Positions 9,514 to 17,567 of a stretch of 64,000 nucleotides of DNA are shown one piece after another; the first letter of the stretch is position 1, and each line of letters begins with the position of its first letter. Source of the stretch: Pseudomonas sp. Irchel s3h14 (GTDB lineage Bacteria > Pseudomonadota > Gammaproteobacteria > Pseudomonadales > Pseudomonadaceae); assembly GCF_900187425.1 (NCBI RefSeq), contig NZ_FYDJ01000002.1, forward strand, positions 124,001 through 188,000, given 5' to 3'. The notes below the pieces were generated by a model. It saw only the letters and a program-made list of their open reading frames with translations, had not been told where the DNA came from and did not search any database. A program made the translations under genes and the position numbers.

Positions 9514-10320
9514 TTACACCTTCCTGGTCTCAAGGTGACTGCGTCGATACTGTTCCGGCGTGCACTCCGCCTGGCGTTGAAACATCGCGATAAACGCTGA
9601 TCCGGTGCTGTAGCCCATGTCGAACGCGATCTCCTGGATGCTGCGATGGCTGTCCAGCGCTTCGATCGCCGCCAGAAACCGCAACCGCTGCCGCCACTCA
9701 CCAAAACTCATGCCCAACTCATGCACGAACCGCCGCGCCAGGGTGCGTTCGCTGACATGGATCTGCGCAGCCCACTCCGCCAAGGGCCGGTTATCACCGG
9801 GCTCGGCCTGCAAGGCTTCGAGTATCCCGAGCAAGCCGGGGCTGCTGGCGTAGGGCAAATAGCACTCGTGGATGGGCGCCTGTTGCAGCTGATCCACCAA
9901 CACCTGAGCCAGACGTTTGTCAGCGTCGTGCTTGGGAATCTTCACATCGCGCGCGGCAAAGTCTTTGAGGATCGCCTTGAGGATGTCGCTGATGGCCAGG
10001 GTGCAGGCCTGTTGCGGCAGGTCCTGGCACATCGGCGGAGCCAGGCAGACCGCGCGATAGTTGATCGGCTGATGGCTATAGAAGCTGTGCTCGGTCTGCG
10101 GAGGCACCCACACCGCGTATTGCGGCGGTGACATGAAGCGGCTGCCGCCGATTTCCATGTGCAATACGCCGTGGGCCGAATACTCCAGCGTGCCCCATGG
10201 ATGACGGTGCGCCGAGGCATAACGATGCGCATCAAAGTCGGCATAACGGAAATACACCGGGGCAGGCAGTTCGCTGAAGTCGAGCAGATCGATGTGTTTA
10301 CTGTTCATGCTGTCCGTCAT
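9514..10320 (-). CDS. AraC-family transcriptional regulator with cupin sensor domain
   Basis: The product has an N-terminal cupin (about 20-110, including HRHPWGTLEYSAHGVLHMEIGG) and a C-terminal double helix-turn-helix (SERTLARRFVHELGMSFGEWRQ, then IQEIAFDMGYSTGSAFIAMF). I chose the ATG at 10320 (268 residues); the ATG at 10308 is equally plausible. The longest frame begins with a GTG at 10377, but that lies upstream of a TATACT -10-like hexamer (about 10346) and a dyad at 10333-10364, so it is probably untranslated. The gene diverges from an EamA exporter, its likely target. Confidence 0.88.
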   Translation of the reverse strand: MTDSMNSKHIDLLDFSELPAPVYFRYADFDAHRYASAHRHPWGTLEYSAHGVLHMEIGGSRFMSPPQYAVWVPPQTEHSFYSHQPINYRAVCLAPPMCQDLPQQACTLAISDILKAILKDFAARDVKIPKHDADKRLAQVLVDQLQQAPIHECYLPYASSPGLLGILEALQAEPGDNRPLAEWAAQIHVSERTLARRFVHELGMSFGEWRQRLRFLAAIEALDSHRSIQEIAFDMGYSTGSAFIAMFQRQAECTPEQYRRSHLETRKV

Positions 10321-10332
10321 CAGGGGCAGGTT

Positions 10333-10364
10333 GTCTGGATCGAAGTATAGGCTTGTATCCAGAC
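10333..10364. promoter_or_regulatory. Perfect 8-bp inverted repeat between AraC-type regulator and exporter (candidate operator)
   Basis: GTCTGGAT (10333-10340) and ATCCAGAC (10357-10364) are exact inverse complements separated by 16 bases. They flank a TATACT -10-like hexamer facing the regulator gene. Position in an 84-bp divergent intergenic region suits autoregulation plus control of the exporter. Confidence 0.6.
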
Positions 10365-10404
10365 AGGCGATAATCACCCCTCATTAACGTTCTGGTTTTC
10401 TCTG

Positions 10405-11292
10405 ATGCAATACGCTTATCCCCTGCTGGCCATTTTCATTTGGGCCGGCAACACCGTGATCACCAAGATGTCGGCCGGGGCGATCTTCCCCGCCGAGATC
10501 GGCTTTTACCGCTGGCTGCTTGCCGGGCTGCTGTTCACACCCTTCATGCTCAAACCGGTGATCACCCATTGGCCAGCGATCCGCCCGAACCTGGGCAAGA
10601 TTTTTGTGCTCGGCGTGCTCGGCATGGCGGTTTACCAGAGCCTGGCGTACTTCGCAGCGAGTCTGACCTCGGCCACCAACATGGGGATCATCCTGTCGCT
10701 GATGCCACTGATGTCGCTGGCCATGGCGATCATTAGCCTCGGCCAGCGCCTGACCATCGGGGCCCTGGCCGGTGCGGTGCTGTCGTTCGCAGGGGTTTTG
10801 GTGGTCGTCTCCTCCGGCAGCCTTGGTGCGCTGCTTGAACACGGGGTGAACCTGGGTGACGCGATGATGCTGATCGCCACCCTGGCCTACGCGATCTACA
10901 GCACGCTGCTGAAAAAGTGGCAGCTGCGTTTGCCGCCGCTGGTGTTGCTGTACTTGCAGGTATGGGTGGCGGTGGTGGTGCTGTTTCCGATGTTCCTCGC
11001 TTCACCGAAGATCGGCCCGACGCTGCAGAACACTCCGCTGGTGCTTTACGCCTGCCTGCTGGCCTCGATGGTTGCGCCATTGGCGTGGATGCAGGCTGTG
11101 GTGCGCCTGGGCCCGAGCCGGACCACGCTGTTTTTCAATCTGCTGCCGTTGATTACTGCGCTGATTGCGGCGGTGGTGCTGCATGAGCAGCTGGCGATGT
11201 ATCACTTGGTGGGCGGGGTGTTGACGCTGGGTGGGGTGATTCTTTCCGAGCGCTGGACAACTGTGTTGGGCCGTAAGGTCAGGGTTGCCTGA
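10405..11292 (+). CDS. EamA/DMT-family drug/metabolite exporter
   Basis: The 295-residue protein has ten hydrophobic segments in two five-helix EamA repeats (about 1-135 and 150-285), the usual RhaT/YdcZ-type architecture. DMT exporters move metabolites, amino acids or toxic compounds out across the inner membrane; the substrate cannot be read here. It is divergent from the AraC-type regulator, which probably controls it. An inverted repeat follows the stop codon. Confidence 0.9.
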   Translation: MQYAYPLLAIFIWAGNTVITKMSAGAIFPAEIGFYRWLLAGLLFTPFMLKPVITHWPAIRPNLGKIFVLGVLGMAVYQSLAYFAASLTSATNMGIILSLMPLMSLAMAIISLGQRLTIGALAGAVLSFAGVLVVVSSGSLGALLEHGVNLGDAMMLIATLAYAIYSTLLKKWQLRLPPLVLLYLQVWVAVVVLFPMFLASPKIGPTLQNTPLVLYACLLASMVAPLAWMQAVVRLGPSRTTLFFNLLPLITALIAAVVLHEQLAMYHLVGGVLTLGGVILSERWTTVLGRKVRVA

Positions 11293-11300
11293 TCTGACGC

Positions 11301-11366
11301 CTTCGCGGGCAAGCCTTGCTCCTACAGGGTTGGTGATACCTGTAGGAGCAAGGCTTGCCCGCGAAG
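11301..11366. repeat. REP family C inverted repeat
   Basis: CTTCGCGGGCAAGCCTTGCT and its inverse complement face each other across a short loop. It sits between convergent 3' ends (exporter and lipase). A relative lies at 22254-22346. Confidence 0.88.
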
Positions 11367-11387
11367 AACGATTACTCGGTCTGGAGG

Positions 11388-12278
11388 CTAAACCCCGGCA
11401 GCTTTCAGCCGCGCCGCATGCTCGACAAACAACCGGACCGGCTCCGCGCCCTTGCCCACCAAACCCAACGACTGATTGACGATATCGAAGTGATCCATCG
11501 GATACTCGTCACCAATCACTGTCCCCAGATGCGAGCTGTAACGCCCAACCATCCCGTCGCAATGCCCGACCTCCCGAACGAAGGTTCTGGCAAACAACCG
11601 ACAACTGCGGTTGGTCCCATCAAACAGGTTTCGCCCGCGATTGGTCTTGCCCGGCTGCAAAGTCCCGGACCAAGAGTAATACCGCACGCCATTGACCTCT
11701 TCCGGTCCATGCCCGCCCCAGGTTTCAGGCAAGCCCTGTGGATAACGCTGGTTGAACAGCGCCACGCCTTCCGTCGTCAGTGAATGATGGGAGGCATGGA
11801 TATCCACCGGCAATTTCGGTCCGCGATAACCGGTTTCCAGCAGGCTCATCAGCGCACTGATCCAGCGCAGAAAAACGCTGAGCAAACGCCCCTTGGCGCT
11901 GTCTCCCGGATAGTGTTTGTGCAGGTAATCCGCCAGCTCCGAACCGTGATTGGGCCCTGCCACCGACGTCACCGACGCCACCCGATCCGGGCGTTTGGCG
12001 GCGGCGTAACGGGCGGTGAGCGAGCCCTGGCTATGGCCGATCAGGTTGACCTTCTCGGCCCCGGTCTCCCGCAGAATCTCCTCGATCCGCGCCAGCAACT
12101 GCTCGCCACGTACCTCGTTTGAATTGAGCGGCGAGACCTGCACCGCAATCACCGTCGCCCCACCCCGGCGCAACGCCGAGATGATCCCGTACCAATACGG
12201 ATAGATCAGCAGACGGATAAACCCGAGCATTCCCGGGACCAGCACCAACGGGTAACGCGTGGCGGAACCTTGCGACAT
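11388..12278 (-). CDS. Family I triacylglycerol lipase (alpha/beta hydrolase)
   Basis: The 296-residue enzyme has the oxyanion motif VLVPGMLG (12-19) and a catalytic triad read as Ser83 (GHSQG), Asp241 (VGHCDGMV) and His263 (PMDHFD), closely resembling family I.1 lipases such as those of P. fragi and P. fluorescens C9. It hydrolyses triglycerides or other esters. No Sec signal peptide precedes the first strand: the protein begins MSQGSATRYPLVLVPG. No lipase foldase (lif) gene is adjacent. How or whether it is secreted is unclear. Confidence 0.9.
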   Translation of the reverse strand: MSQGSATRYPLVLVPGMLGFIRLLIYPYWYGIISALRRGGATVIAVQVSPLNSNEVRGEQLLARIEEILRETGAEKVNLIGHSQGSLTARYAAAKRPDRVASVTSVAGPNHGSELADYLHKHYPGDSAKGRLLSVFLRWISALMSLLETGYRGPKLPVDIHASHHSLTTEGVALFNQRYPQGLPETWGGHGPEEVNGVRYYSWSGTLQPGKTNRGRNLFDGTNRSCRLFARTFVREVGHCDGMVGRYSSHLGTVIGDEYPMDHFDIVNQSLGLVGKGAEPVRLFVEHAARLKAAGV

Positions 12279-12387
12279 GGGCGAACGTCCTTGTGATCGG
12301 TGAGGTGGCGCAAGGCTGAATGCAAGACATCAGCCAAGCATCGGCATCGAAGATGACAACTCAACGACCAGTCTATGACATCGCGCC

Positions 12388-12693
12388 CTACTTCAGCCCC
12401 ACCACCCCCGCCACGATCAATCCGACCGACACCAGTTTGACCGCCGTCAGGCTTTCGCCGAGCAACGCAAACCCGAGAAACACCGTGCCCAGCGAACCGA
12501 TGGCAGTCCAGATCGGGTAGGCGATGCTCACCGGCAACTCGCGCATGGACAAGGTCAGGAAGTAAATCCCGGCCAGCGCCGCCACGACGGTGATCAGCGA
12601 CGGCCAGAGCCGAGTAAAGCCTTCCGAGTACTTCATGCTCATGGCGAAAGTGATTTCGAACCCGGCGGCGATCAACAAAAAAAACCAAGCCAT
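12388..12693 (-). CDS. Small multidrug resistance (SMR) family exporter, SugE/Gdx-like
   Basis: The 101-residue protein has four predicted helices and the conserved membrane Glu in helix 1 (FLLIAAGFEITFAMSMKYSEG, E13). The helix-2/3 region (SMRELPVSIAYPIWTAIG) resembles the guanidinium/quaternary ammonium group (SugE/Gdx) more than multidrug EmrE, but with AYPIWTAIG where Gdx typically has AYAVWTGIG. Its start overlaps the azoR stop codon (TAATG), so the two are translationally coupled. Confidence 0.88.
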   Translation of the reverse strand: MAWFFLLIAAGFEITFAMSMKYSEGFTRLWPSLITVVAALAGIYFLTLSMRELPVSIAYPIWTAIGSLGTVFLGFALLGESLTAVKLVSVGLIVAGVVGLK

Positions 12694-13331
12694 TAAAACT
12701 CCCCTGCCAGCGCCAGCAGACGCTGTTCTGCCTCGGCGGCGCTGAGCTGAAAAGTCCGCTCGGCGGACTCTTCACCCTCAGCAGCGACCACCGTGATGTC
12801 GGTGATACCGATGAAACCCAGCGCCGTGCGCAACAATGGATCGGCGTGGTTCATGGCTTCCAGCTCACCGCCCGGTCCGAAACCGAACCCGCCGCGGCTG
12901 GTGACAATCAGGGCTTTTTTGCCCTGTACCAACGGCTGGTACTGCGCAACGCCATTGTCCAGGGTGTGATTGAAGGTCAGCCCGAGCCGCACGATCTGAT
13001 CTATCCAGGCCTTGAGGCCGCTGGGTACGCTGAAGTTATGCATGGGCGTGGAAATCACCAGCAGATCGTGGCCGAGCAATTCCCCCACCAGCTCATCGCT
13101 GAACGCCAGGTCGGCCTGCATCGACAGCGGCCGCGCCTCGGGCTCAGGGTAAAACGCCGCCGCAACAAAAGCCTCGTTGACCGGCGGAATCAATGCCCGA
13201 CCGACTTCACGACGGGTCAACTGCGACTGCGGGTGACGGGCCTGCCAGGCCGACAAAAACACCTCGGCCAAGCGCCGGGAGTGGGAACGTTCGCCACGGG
13301 GGCTGGCGTGAATCGCAAGAACTGTGCTCAT
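12693..13331 (-). CDS. azoR: FMN-dependent NADH:azoreductase/quinone reductase AzoR
   Basis: The 212-residue flavodoxin-like protein has the FMN-binding N-terminal loop ([16 protein letters not shown]), the active-site segment [17 protein letters not shown] near 95-111, and SRGGFGF around 145, all typical of AzoR. These enzymes reduce quinones and azo compounds in two-electron steps. The downstream SMR exporter overlaps its stop codon and a LysR-type regulator is divergent, which suggests an inducible detoxification unit for electrophiles. Confidence 0.9.
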   Translation of the reverse strand: MSTVLAIHASPRGERSHSRRLAEVFLSAWQARHPQSQLTRREVGRALIPPVNEAFVAAAFYPEPEARPLSMQADLAFSDELVGELLGHDLLVISTPMHNFSVPSGLKAWIDQIVRLGLTFNHTLDNGVAQYQPLVQGKKALIVTSRGGFGFGPGGELEAMNHADPLLRTALGFIGITDITVVAAEGEESAERTFQLSAAEAEQRLLALAGEF

Positions 13332-13452
13332 CTGAGCCTCCTGAAGGACTACACTCGAATTGTTTATGGCTCTTAGCTTGAGGCTCGTAGCCGCCTTCCT
13401 TCAAATGAGCAAAAGTCATTCAGGATGAATTTATTTCACCCATGGAGTTCCC

Positions 13453-14376
13453 ATGTTCGCCTCGCTGCCGCTAACCGCTTTGCGCGCCTTCGAATCCGCC
13501 TCTCGCTTACTGAGCTTCAAGGCCGCCGCCGAAGAACTCTCGGTGACACCCACAGCGATTTCCCATCAGATTCGCTCGCTGGAAAACTGGCTCGGTATCG
13601 CGCTGTTCGAGCGATTGCCGCGACAAGTGCGCCTCACTGACGGAGGCGAACGCCTGTTCCAGAGTCTGCACGGCGCCTTGCTGGAAGTGGCACAAAGCGT
13701 CGATACCCTGCGCCCGCAGCGCAGTGGCGCGAGCTTGACGGTCTCCACCATCGCCGCCTTCGCCGCACTGTGGTTGGTGCCGCGACTGGGGCGCTTCTAT
13801 GCGCGGCATCCGAACATCAGCCTGCGACTCGACACCCATTGCGACGTCATCGATTTGCATCAGGACGCCAGCGTCGATCTGGTGGTGCGCTACACACAAG
13901 GCGACTACCCGAACCTTTATGGGTTGTGTCTGTTCGACGAATCCTTCGGCGTCTATGGCTCTCCCGAACAGGTGGCCCTGGCGACCAGACGAGTGCCGAC
14001 GTTGATTAGCGTTCGCTGGTGCAATTCAAAATTTTACGCATACGATTGGGAGGCCTGGTGCGTGAAGTCCGGCGAAACCTGGCTGGCCGGGCAACCGGTG
14101 GTGCGTGAATACGACGAAGAGCATTACGCCCTGCAAGCGGCGATTGCCGGGCAAGGCCTGGTGCTGGCGAGCAATATTCTGGTGTCCGAGAGCGTGGCCA
14201 GTGGTTTGTTGGTGGCGTACAAGGGTGAGGTTCAGGTCGATGGTGCCGGTTACGCTGCACTGTGCGTGCCGGGGCGCGAACGGCATCCGCCGGTCCGGGC
14301 GTTTTTTGCGTGGTTGCAGGAAGAAGCAGCGTTGTCAGGGCTATTGCCAAGATCGCGGCCTTCGGCACCTGACTGA
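13453..14376 (+). CDS. LysR-family transcriptional regulator (GcvA-like)
   Basis: The 307-residue protein has an N-terminal winged helix-turn-helix (LTALRAFESASRLLSFKAAAEELSVTPTAISHQIRSLE region, residues about 6-42) and a periplasmic-binding-protein-like effector domain. The closest overall type is the GcvA group. A GGAG precedes the ATG at 13453. It diverges from azoR-SMR over 121 bp, the standard layout for a LysR regulator and its target. Its stop codon lies just inside the following REP element. Confidence 0.9.
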   Translation: MFASLPLTALRAFESASRLLSFKAAAEELSVTPTAISHQIRSLENWLGIALFERLPRQVRLTDGGERLFQSLHGALLEVAQSVDTLRPQRSGASLTVSTIAAFAALWLVPRLGRFYARHPNISLRLDTHCDVIDLHQDASVDLVVRYTQGDYPNLYGLCLFDESFGVYGSPEQVALATRRVPTLISVRWCNSKFYAYDWEAWCVKSGETWLAGQPVVREYDEEHYALQAAIAGQGLVLASNILVSESVASGLLVAYKGEVQVDGAGYAALCVPGRERHPPVRAFFAWLQEEAALSGLLPRSRPSAPD

Positions 14377-14485
14377 TCGCTCCCACGCTCTGCGTGGGAA
14401 TGCAGCCCGGGACGCTCCGCGTCCCATCAAAGACCGAACGCAGAGCGTCCGTTGAGGCATTCCCACGCGGAGCGTGGGAACGATC
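14375..14485. repeat. REP family A inverted pair
   Basis: The left arm begins GATCGCTCCCACGCTCTGCG and the right arm is its near-exact inverse, with internal GACGCTCCGCGTC-type dyads. It sits between the convergent ends of the LysR gene and the AsmA gene. Confidence 0.9.
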
Positions 14486-14490
14486 TGTGG

Positions 14491-16566
14491 TTACCGGGTG
14501 GGTTTGACGGTGACTGGCGCCTTGCCGGCCTTCATCAGCTCCAGCAACGGCGCGCACTGATTCGGTTCGCCACCGCTCGGCGCCACCAGCGCCAGCAACC
14601 CCGCCGCCGGCGCCGCAATCACACCCAACGCCACCATCCCTGCCCCGCGCAGCATCAGCGGCACAGCCTTCACACCCGCATCAGGCTTGATGAACTTGCC
14701 CCGCACATACAGCGGCGAACGCAGCGATATCAATCGCCAGCCCTTGGATTCCGGGGTGATGGTCAGGTCCAGTTGCTCAGTCGCCATGTCGGCAGTGCCG
14801 TCGATGTAGATGATCGCGTTTTCGGTATCGAAGACGAACAGGCGCGTGGTCGCCAGTCCGGTCTTGATGTCGAAGTCGGCGGCAGCACAGTTGATCTTCA
14901 CTTCCTTGTCGCCAAAAATCTTGCCCACCACATAGTTACCGACATTCAGCCCGGCCAGCTCCATCAACTGGCGACTGATAGCGCCATCGTTAATCAGCAT
15001 CTTCAGATTGCCATTGGCGGTGCCCAGCAGTTTGGCCACCGAGTTGCCACGACCGGTGATGTCGGCATCGCCATTGAGCTCGCCGAAACTGGTTTTCATC
15101 GGTTCAAAGGTCGGGAACAACTGCTTGAGTTTGAACTTGCGTGCGGTGAGTTTGGCCCGGCCTTCCAACGGTTCGGTTCGGCCATTGAGGCGAATCTGAG
15201 CATCCAGGTTGCCGCCGGCCACGCCGAAGCGCAGGGGCTCAAGGCTGAGCACGCCGTCAGTGAGTATCAGGTGGGTGTAGAGATCGTTGAACGGCAGTCT
15301 TTCGCTGTGGACGATACGCTTGCCGGTGAACTCGACGTCGGCGTCCATATCGCGCCAGCGCTCGGTTTTGAACTCTTCAACCGGCAATACCTTGTCCGCC
15401 GGCTGCTTGCTTTCGCCGCCACGGGCCTTTTGCTTGGCGTTGGAGTCGGCACCGATCAGCGGGGCCAGGTCGGCAAACAGCAGTTGATTGGAAACCAGCG
15501 AACCACTCAGCTTCGGACGCGGCTGGCTGGCGACATAGACCAGATTGCCATGGATGTCGCTCTGACCGATCTTGCCGTTGAATTCCTCGTAACGGAACAC
15601 CGCGCCGTCCGCTTCATGCAGCTTGGCGATCAAGTGCCCGTCAGTCTCGTACGGCGGTGTGTCCGGCAGGGTCACGCCGGTCAGCGGGTAGAGATTGCCC
15701 AGGCTGGTGCCGGCCAATTTCAGGCGCAAGTCCAGGGCACCGAGGTTCAGTGGATCGGTGAGGGTGCCGGCCAGTTCGACGCTGGTGTCAGCGATTTTCA
15801 CTTGTGCCTGAAGCGGGAACGGTCTGGCCGCGTCCTGCAACGCCAGCAGGCCGCCGATCTTGCCTTCGCCCGCGAGTTTCTGGCCGTGGTATTGGCCTTT
15901 GACCTTCAGCGCGAACGCATAATCCTGCGGCGCAGCGCCCTTTTCCGACGCGGTTTTCGCCGCTTTGTCACCGACGATGTCGCTGAACGGAATCGGTTTG
16001 CCCAGCGGGTCGATGATCAAGTCGAGCTGAGTCTTCAGGTTCTGGTCGTCGAGGATGACGTGGCCTTTGTCGAAGCCGATCGCACCGATGTCCACGACCC
16101 AGCTTGAAGGCTCGGCGTTCGGGTCTTTCGGATCGAATTTGAAGGTCCAGTTGGCGCGACCATCGGCAAGGCGCTGGAGCTCAGCATTCGGTTCGGTCAG
16201 GTCAATACGCGGGATCACCACGCGCTGCGCCAGTAAGGCCAAGGGCGAGATGCGCAACTCGACGCGTTTGAGAGTGACCATCTGCGGTGTCTTCGACCAG
16301 TCCGGGTTGCCCAGGCTCAAGTCCTCCGCCACGACATGCGGCCACGGCACCCACGCGCGCCAGCCGCCCTCATCGGGTTCACGTTGCCAGACCACCGCGA
16401 GGTTGCCGTTGATGGCGAACGGGCGGTGCAGCTCTTCGGAAACTTTGGCATTCAGTGTTGGTTTGATCCGGTTCCAATCGAAGAACGCGATGATCAGAAC
16501 CAGTACGGCCAGCAGGACAACCAGGCTGGCGAGGGTCCAGGTAAAAATTTTACGAGTGCGCGTCAT
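14491..16566 (-). CDS. AsmA-family envelope protein
   Basis: The chosen ATG at 16566 gives 691 residues and has AGGAG upstream; the frame is open to 16644 but without a better start. A short cytoplasmic tail (MTRTRKIF) is followed by one membrane anchor (about 9-32), then a long periplasmic region beginning with the AsmA signature (FDWNRIKPTLNAKVSEELHRPF). The C-terminal 200 residues contain LNGDADITGRGNSVAKLLG, typical of AsmA. AsmA-like proteins resemble bridge-type lipid transporters and affect outer-membrane lipid homeostasis. Transcribed alone. Confidence 0.92.
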   Translation of the reverse strand: MTRTRKIFTWTLASLVVLLAVLVLIIAFFDWNRIKPTLNAKVSEELHRPFAINGNLAVVWQREPDEGGWRAWVPWPHVVAEDLSLGNPDWSKTPQMVTLKRVELRISPLALLAQRVVIPRIDLTEPNAELQRLADGRANWTFKFDPKDPNAEPSSWVVDIGAIGFDKGHVILDDQNLKTQLDLIIDPLGKPIPFSDIVGDKAAKTASEKGAAPQDYAFALKVKGQYHGQKLAGEGKIGGLLALQDAARPFPLQAQVKIADTSVELAGTLTDPLNLGALDLRLKLAGTSLGNLYPLTGVTLPDTPPYETDGHLIAKLHEADGAVFRYEEFNGKIGQSDIHGNLVYVASQPRPKLSGSLVSNQLLFADLAPLIGADSNAKQKARGGESKQPADKVLPVEEFKTERWRDMDADVEFTGKRIVHSERLPFNDLYTHLILTDGVLSLEPLRFGVAGGNLDAQIRLNGRTEPLEGRAKLTARKFKLKQLFPTFEPMKTSFGELNGDADITGRGNSVAKLLGTANGNLKMLINDGAISRQLMELAGLNVGNYVVGKIFGDKEVKINCAAADFDIKTGLATTRLFVFDTENAIIYIDGTADMATEQLDLTITPESKGWRLISLRSPLYVRGKFIKPDAGVKAVPLMLRGAGMVALGVIAAPAAGLLALVAPSGGEPNQCAPLLELMKAGKAPVTVKPTR

Positions 16567-16940
16567 TGCACAGAGCTCCTGATACGACTGAGCGCCCTGA
16601 CTGCGACGCACGGTTGAAACGTTAGGCCAGAACCGGCCTGCCATGGAGTCTAGGACTGGGAAAATGGCGCGCAGGTTTAACCGAAATGCTGCTTAACGCT
16701 CAAATAATCGGTCGGCGACAGGATGCGTTACCGGACCCGCACTTTTGCAAGGCGCAAGTGAGTGGAAAATACCCATCTCAGCGCAAAAACGTCCGACGGA
16801 AACGCCCGATCTAGAGCCGTTTCACGGAACAATCAATTCCGTTGATTATTACCATTGCGTTTATGAACTTTTATATCGACTTATCGAGAGTAGCATTGCC
16901 CTCGTACCCACTTTATAGCCCTCCCCCGGAGCACCCAATC
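16567..16940. other. Divergent intergenic region with dyad AATCAA-N5-TTGATT
   Basis: This 374-base gap lies between asmA and the repeat protein gene. At 16831-16847 there is a perfect 6-bp inverted repeat, AATCAA and TTGATT separated by TTCCG, about 95 bp before the repeat protein start; it is a candidate operator. The half-sites are inverted relative to the Anr/FNR box (TTGAT-N4-ATCAA). The downstream 90 bases are AT-rich, as expected of a promoter. No other feature was seen. Confidence 0.45.
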
Positions 16941-17411
16941 ATGAAACGCCAATTACTGTTTAGCCTTACCCTCTCAATGCTGGCCAGCACGGCTTTCGCC
17001 CTGCCAGCTGCTGACCAAGCGACCCCGCAAGTCAAATCCACCCACTCGGTATTCAGCCAAACCGTCGCCGAAGGTGGCAATGATCGCCTGAAAGAAAAAG
17101 GCCTGATCACTCAGGATGGTTCGGACCGTACTCCACAAGGTCAAACCCTGGCTGCTGACGGTTCCGACCGCACCCCACAAGGCCAAACCCTTGCTGCTGA
17201 CGGTTCCGATCGCACTCCACAAGGCCAAACCCTGGCTGCTGACGGTTCCGACCGCACTCCACAAGGCCAAACCCTGGCTGCTGACGGTTCCGATCGCACT
17301 CCACAAGGTCAAACCCTGGCTGCTGACGGTTCCGACCGCACTCCACAAGGTCAAACCCTCGCTGAAGGCGGTGGTGACCGTGTCATCGAACGCAACAGCG
17401 CTTTGAGCTAA
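16941..17411 (+). CDS. Secreted protein of six identical 14-residue repeats, unknown function
   Basis: The ATG at 16941 opens a typical signal peptide (MKRQLLFSLTLSMLASTAFA), giving a 156-residue precursor. After a short unique region come six tandem copies of the unit GSDRTPQGQTLAAD (residues 60-143), the last ending in LAEG, then a tail GGDRVIERNSALS. The mature protein is hydrophilic, lacks cysteines and looks disordered. I do not recognise a characterised function. The near-identity of the repeats at DNA level suggests recent expansion or homogenisation. A strong terminator follows at 17430, so it is a single-gene unit. Confidence 0.85.
   Translation: MKRQLLFSLTLSMLASTAFALPAADQATPQVKSTHSVFSQTVAEGGNDRLKEKGLITQDGSDRTPQGQTLAADGSDRTPQGQTLAADGSDRTPQGQTLAADGSDRTPQGQTLAADGSDRTPQGQTLAADGSDRTPQGQTLAEGGGDRVIERNSALS
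17118..17369 (+). repeat. Six tandem 42-bp coding repeats
   Basis: Six consecutive 42-bp units begin at the GGT codon at 17118 and differ from one another only at scattered synonymous positions (for example GAC/GAT, CTC/CTG), apart from the last unit, which changes Ala-Asp to Glu-Gly. They lie entirely inside the secreted repeat protein and stay in frame. Confidence 0.95.
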
Positions 17412-17429
17412 GCCTATGCCGGCCCTGAA

Positions 17430-17458
17430 AAAAAGCCCAATCCCCGGATTGGGCTTTT
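17430..17458 (+). terminator. Rho-independent terminator
   Basis: AAAGCCCAATCC and GGATTGGGCTTTT form a strong stem with a two-base loop, 18 bases after the repeat protein stop codon. Confidence 0.9.
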
Positions 17459-17567
17459 GACGTTATAGATGCCTCACTTCCCCGCTTGATCCCCCGATAG
17501 TCATTCGACGCCGGCAAAGCCGATTTGCTAGAGTGCGCCGCTGTCTTATCCAGAAAACACCCTTGCG

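Noticed and set aside
9450..9704. N-terminal extension of the PsiF protein
   Set aside because: The extension overlaps the AraC-family coding region and the ATG at 9449 has both a Shine-Dalgarno and a signal peptide.
14452..16107. 551-codon plus-strand open frame opposite asmA
   Set aside because: Shadow of asmA and starts inside a REP element.
17118..17369. CRISPR-like array
   Set aside because: The 42-bp repeats are directly adjacent with no spacers and are in-frame coding sequence; no cas genes in the window.
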